Below are positions 15,145 to 17,671 of a stretch of DNA of 17,671 bases, one piece after another. The translations under genes were made by a program, and so were the position numbers. The DNA lies in the NCBI GenBank assembly GCA_002408185.1, contig DHQV01000111.1, forward strand, positions 21,743 through 39,413. Direction: 5' to 3'. Source of the DNA: Deltaproteobacteria bacterium UBA5329. Lineage in GTDB: Bacteria > Desulfobacterota > Syntrophorhabdia > Syntrophorhabdales > Syntrophorhabdaceae. Within the stretch, counting starts at the first letter, position 1. Every line of letters begins with the position of its first letter. The notes under the pieces were generated by a model, which was given only the letters and a program-made list of their open reading frames with translations, was not told where the DNA came from and did no database searches.

Positions 15145-16389
15145 TTAAGTCCGCAACTGGCCGTTCCCAAAACCGATGAACTTCGTTACGGTAAGCTCTT
15201 CGAGCCCCATCGGCCCGAATGCGTGGAGCCTCGTCGTAGAGATACCCATCTCTGCCCCGAGGCCAAGCTGAAAACCGTCGTTCAACCGGGTAGATGCATT
15301 GACAAGGACCAGCGAGGAATTTATCTCGCGCATGAATTTCCACGCCCTGTCATAATTTGTCGTGATGATCGCTTCGGTATGGCTCGAGCCATACTTCCGT
15401 ATGTGATCTATAGCCACGGTCATATCGTTCACAACCTTTATTGAAAGGGTCAGGTCGAGATACTCCATGTACCAGTCTGCATCCGTTGCTTTTTCGATGC
15501 CTTTGAGTATTGCCGCGGTCTTGTCACAGCCTTTGACCACGACGCCCTGACGCTTTAATTCTTCGTGAATTTTCGGCAGGAACGATCCGGCGATCTTCTC
15601 GTGCACGAGAAGCGTCTCCAGGGCGTTGCAGGTCGCAGGCTTCTGCGCCTTGGCGTTTACCGAAACGTCCAAGGCCATCTGCTCATCAGCTTCTTCATCG
15701 ACGTATATGTGGCAAACACCCTTGTAATGCTTGAGAACGGGTATCCTGGACCGTTCTACAATGCTGCGTATCAATGCTTCGCCGCCGCGCGGGATGACGA
15801 GGTCTATCTCTTCCTCGCGTTCGAGGAGGGAATATATGAATTCACGGTCGGCTGTTTCAACGAATTGGACCGCGTCGGCCGGTATGTTCGATCCTTCAAG
15901 CGTCTCGACGATCAATTTATGCAGGGCCTTGTTAGAATGGTACGCCTCCGACCCGCCTTTCAGGATGACGCAGTTCCCGCTCTTCAAACACAGCGAAAAC
16001 GCCTCTATCGTAACGTTAGGCCGTGACTCGTAGATGATAAGGATAACTCCGATCGGGATCCTCATTCTTCCGACGAGCAGATCGTTCGGCCTCTTCCAGG
16101 TCTTGATGATCTCTCCGACGGGGTCGGGAAGGGCTGCAACATCCTCGAGGCTCCCCTGCATTTCGCGTACGATCTTATCATCCATCCTGAGCCTGTCGAT
16201 CAGGCTTTTTGCCAGGCCTTCCTTCTGTGCGGCACTGATGTCCTTAGCGTTCTCCTCGTACAGGTAGTCCTGGCTTTCCGCGAGCTTTTCGGCAAGCCGC
16301 AGCAGGACCCGGTTCTTTTCATCAGTCGATGCATGGGCCAGGATATCGGATGCGGCCTTCGCACTTTGAGCAAGTTTTTCAGCTTTCAT
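15145..16389 (-). CDS. proA: Gamma-glutamyl phosphate reductase
   Basis: Second step of proline synthesis: NADPH-dependent reduction of gamma-glutamyl phosphate to glutamate-5-semialdehyde. The protein belongs to the aldehyde-dehydrogenase superfamily and is 414 residues (E. coli 417). Conserved blocks are PIGVILIIYESRPNVTIEA at 112-130, SGNCVILKGGSEA at 137-149 and VIPRGGEALI at 198-207. The active-site cysteine is C254 in KPATCNALETLLVH, and ASTRLNDG, then GLGAEMGISTTRLHAFGP, lie near the C-terminus. The ATG overlaps the proB stop as ATGA, and GGTGG lies 4 nt upstream. ProB and ProA are physically and translationally coupled in many bacteria, and the arrangement here is the usual one. Confidence 0.97.
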   Translation of the reverse strand: MKAEKLAQSAKAASDILAHASTDEKNRVLLRLAEKLAESQDYLYEENAKDISAAQKEGLAKSLIDRLRMDDKIVREMQGSLEDVAALPDPVGEIIKTWKRPNDLLVGRMRIPIGVILIIYESRPNVTIEAFSLCLKSGNCVILKGGSEAYHSNKALHKLIVETLEGSNIPADAVQFVETADREFIYSLLEREEEIDLVIPRGGEALIRSIVERSRIPVLKHYKGVCHIYVDEEADEQMALDVSVNAKAQKPATCNALETLLVHEKIAGSFLPKIHEELKRQGVVVKGCDKTAAILKGIEKATDADWYMEYLDLTLSIKVVNDMTVAIDHIRKYGSSHTEAIITTNYDRAWKFMREINSSLVLVNASTRLNDGFQLGLGAEMGISTTRLHAFGPMGLEELTVTKFIGFGNGQLRT

Positions 16390-17480
16390 ATAACCACCAT
16401 ATTATCCCTGTGGACCACTTCCTCGGTGTACTTGTATCCAAGTTCCTTTTCAATATCGGTGCTTTTGAGGCCTTTTATCCTGTCTATCTCGGACGACGAA
16501 TAGTTGACTATACCTTTCGCAACAATTGCGCCCGACGAATTCTTCATCTCGATGCAGTCGCCGCTCGCAAAATGCCCCTCGATACGGACAATGCCCGACG
16601 GCAGGAGGCTCTTGCCGTTCAACGCGATCGCCCGTTCGGCGCCTTCGTCGACCCAGATGGTGCCTTTTGTCTTGAATGCGAAGGCTGTCCACCATTTGCG
16701 CCGCGCGAGCTTCCGGCCGGGCAAAAAGAGCGTTCCCACCTCTTCTCCTGCGAGGACCTTCAGGATCACGTCCGCCTTCCCGCCAAGGACGACACGGGTC
16801 GGTATCCCATACATTCCCGCTTTTTTGGCAGCCTCGAGCTTGCTTATCATTCCGCCGACGCTTTTCTCACTTGCCGACTGCGCCGCACTGCACTCGATAT
16901 CTTCATCGATCCTCCGGACGACGGGTATCATCTTCGCGTTCGGGTTCCGGTTCGGGTCGCAGTCGTACAGTCCTTCGACATCGGACAGGATAAGGAGCAG
17001 ATCGGCCGACACTATCTGGGCGATGAGCGCCGAGAGGTTGTCGTTATCACCGAACTTGATCTCCGTGAACGAAAGAGCGTCATTTTCATTGATCACGGGG
17101 ACGATGCCCATCCTGAGAAGGGTGTCCAGTGTATTGGTGAGGTTGAGGCACCGGGTCTTGTTCTTGATATCCTCGTGTGTCAGAAGAATCTGGCTTACCT
17201 TCATACCCTTCTTCTCGAAGTTCTCGCGGTACATCTTCATGAGAAGGACCTGACCGACGGACGCCAGTGCCTGTTTCTTTGCAATCTCCTTCGGCTTGCG
17301 AGTGATCCCTATGGTTTCCATGCCGCAGCCGACCGCGCCGCTCGACACGATAATGACCTCCGTGCCGGCGTCTCTGGCCTTTTTCACCTGCTGCGCAATA
17401 TCGCGTATCTTGCCGGAACTGATCTTTTTTTCATCATCGAGAAGGACCGATGTCCCGATCTTGATAACAACACGATTCAT
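16386..17480 (-). CDS. proB: Glutamate 5-kinase with C-terminal PUA domain
   Basis: First, feedback-regulated step of proline synthesis: ATP-dependent phosphorylation of glutamate. The 364 residues match the two-domain form (E. coli 367). The amino-acid-kinase domain (about 1-255) has VIKIGTSVL at 5-13, VSSGAVGCG at 45-53, NENDALS at 131-137, FGDNDNLSALIA at 143-154 and GGMISKLEAA at 209-218. The PUA domain follows (about 273-350), so proline-responsive regulation as in E. coli is possible. The ATG at 17480 directly abuts the obg stop (TAA then ATG with no gap). Only a weak AGGG is upstream, suggesting translational coupling. No broken or missing motif is seen. Confidence 0.97.
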   Translation of the reverse strand: MNRVVIKIGTSVLLDDEKKISSGKIRDIAQQVKKARDAGTEVIIVSSGAVGCGMETIGITRKPKEIAKKQALASVGQVLLMKMYRENFEKKGMKVSQILLTHEDIKNKTRCLNLTNTLDTLLRMGIVPVINENDALSFTEIKFGDNDNLSALIAQIVSADLLLILSDVEGLYDCDPNRNPNAKMIPVVRRIDEDIECSAAQSASEKSVGGMISKLEAAKKAGMYGIPTRVVLGGKADVILKVLAGEEVGTLFLPGRKLARRKWWTAFAFKTKGTIWVDEGAERAIALNGKSLLPSGIVRIEGHFASGDCIEMKNSSGAIVAKGIVNYSSSEIDRIKGLKSTDIEKELGYKYTEEVVHRDNMVVI

Positions 17481-17671
17481 TTACAAAACCCTATCGTCAA
17501 TATTTTCCCCGTCCCCGTCGGCGAGCCTTGCTTTCAGGGACTGGATACTCTCGGAAATGGCCTCCCTGAGTTCCGTTATCCCCAGGCGGGCAAGGGCGCT
17601 TACAACGACGGCCCTTTCGCCCAAACCGGCGAGGTGTGCCTTCCACCGGGCTGCCGTGTCTGCCGGTATAA
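17481..17671 (-). CDS. obg: Probable GTPase Obg, C-terminal fragment (5' part outside window)
   Basis: The last 62 codons and stop of a gene that runs in from beyond the window's right edge. The visible peptide ends a GTPase domain: RAVVVSALARLGITELREAI has the hydrophobic strand and SA of the G5 motif followed by the final helix, then an acidic tail (DGDGDENIDD) as in Obg proteins. No G1-G4 motif or Obg glycine-rich domain is visible. The identification therefore rests on this fragment plus the obg-proB-proA order common in deltaproteobacteria. Another Ras-like GTPase cannot be excluded. Obg acts in late 50S assembly and stress control. Its TAA abuts the proB ATG. Confidence 0.65.
   Translation of the reverse strand, partial: IPADTAARWKAHLAGLGERAVVVSALARLGITELREAISESIQSLKARLADGDGENIDDRVL

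Noticed and set aside
1..17671. CRISPR array, transposase, integrase, tRNA or phage genes
   Set aside because: No spaced direct repeats, no terminal inverted repeats with a transposase and no cloverleaf were noticed; nearly all bases are covered by housekeeping or signalling genes.

Overview
The window holds 14 complete or near-complete genes plus the tail of a fifteenth, packed with almost no free space. The gene set and order point to a Gram-negative bacterium, most likely a deltaproteobacterium-like lineage (Desulfobacterota or a neighbour). The reasons are the obg-proB-proA-nadD-rsfS order followed by a DksA-type protein, phosphoglycerate mutase and comF, an AsmA-family envelope protein, a LapA/LapB-type protein that implies LPS, and an NtrC-type sigma-54 activator. 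The taxonomic call is inference from gene content; no rRNA or tRNA gene is visible.

Region 1 (1-3470, + strand) is the distal part of a cytochrome bo3-type quinol oxidase operon: cyoB (5' end cut off by the window), cyoC, cyoD and cyoE. All heme, CuB and proton-channel residues of CyoB that fall in the visible part are present. The junctions are overlapping or 1-2 nt apart, so the genes are read as one message. cyoA is expected just upstream, outside the window.

Region 2 (3600-6508, - strand) converges on cyo. It is a two-gene signalling operon: a soluble histidine kinase (RsbRD_N-like domain, PAS, HisKA, HATPase) starting at TTG, then a sigma-54-dependent NtrC-family response regulator joined by an ATGA overlap. 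A plausible sigma-70 promoter lies in the 107-nt gap upstream of the kinase. The target genes are not visible here.

Region 3 (6616-17671, - strand) is one long run of eleven genes with junctions from an 8-nt overlap to a 12-nt gap. In transcription order they are obg (C-terminal end only), proB, proA, nadD, rsfS, a DksA/TraR-type zinc-finger gene, a LapA-LapB fusion, apgM, comF, a 1016-residue AsmA-like protein and a Rossmann/DUF2520 protein. It mixes the first two steps of proline synthesis, NAD synthesis, ribosome assembly and silencing, transcriptional growth control, glycolysis and outer-membrane maintenance.

Most of the window is housekeeping. I see no CRISPR array, transposon, phage gene or obviously new defence system. 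The points most worth a second look are the single-chain LapA-LapB fusion, the growth-control/envelope operon around it, the ProC-like DUF2520 protein in a proBA operon, and the bo3 oxidase next to a convergent two-component system.
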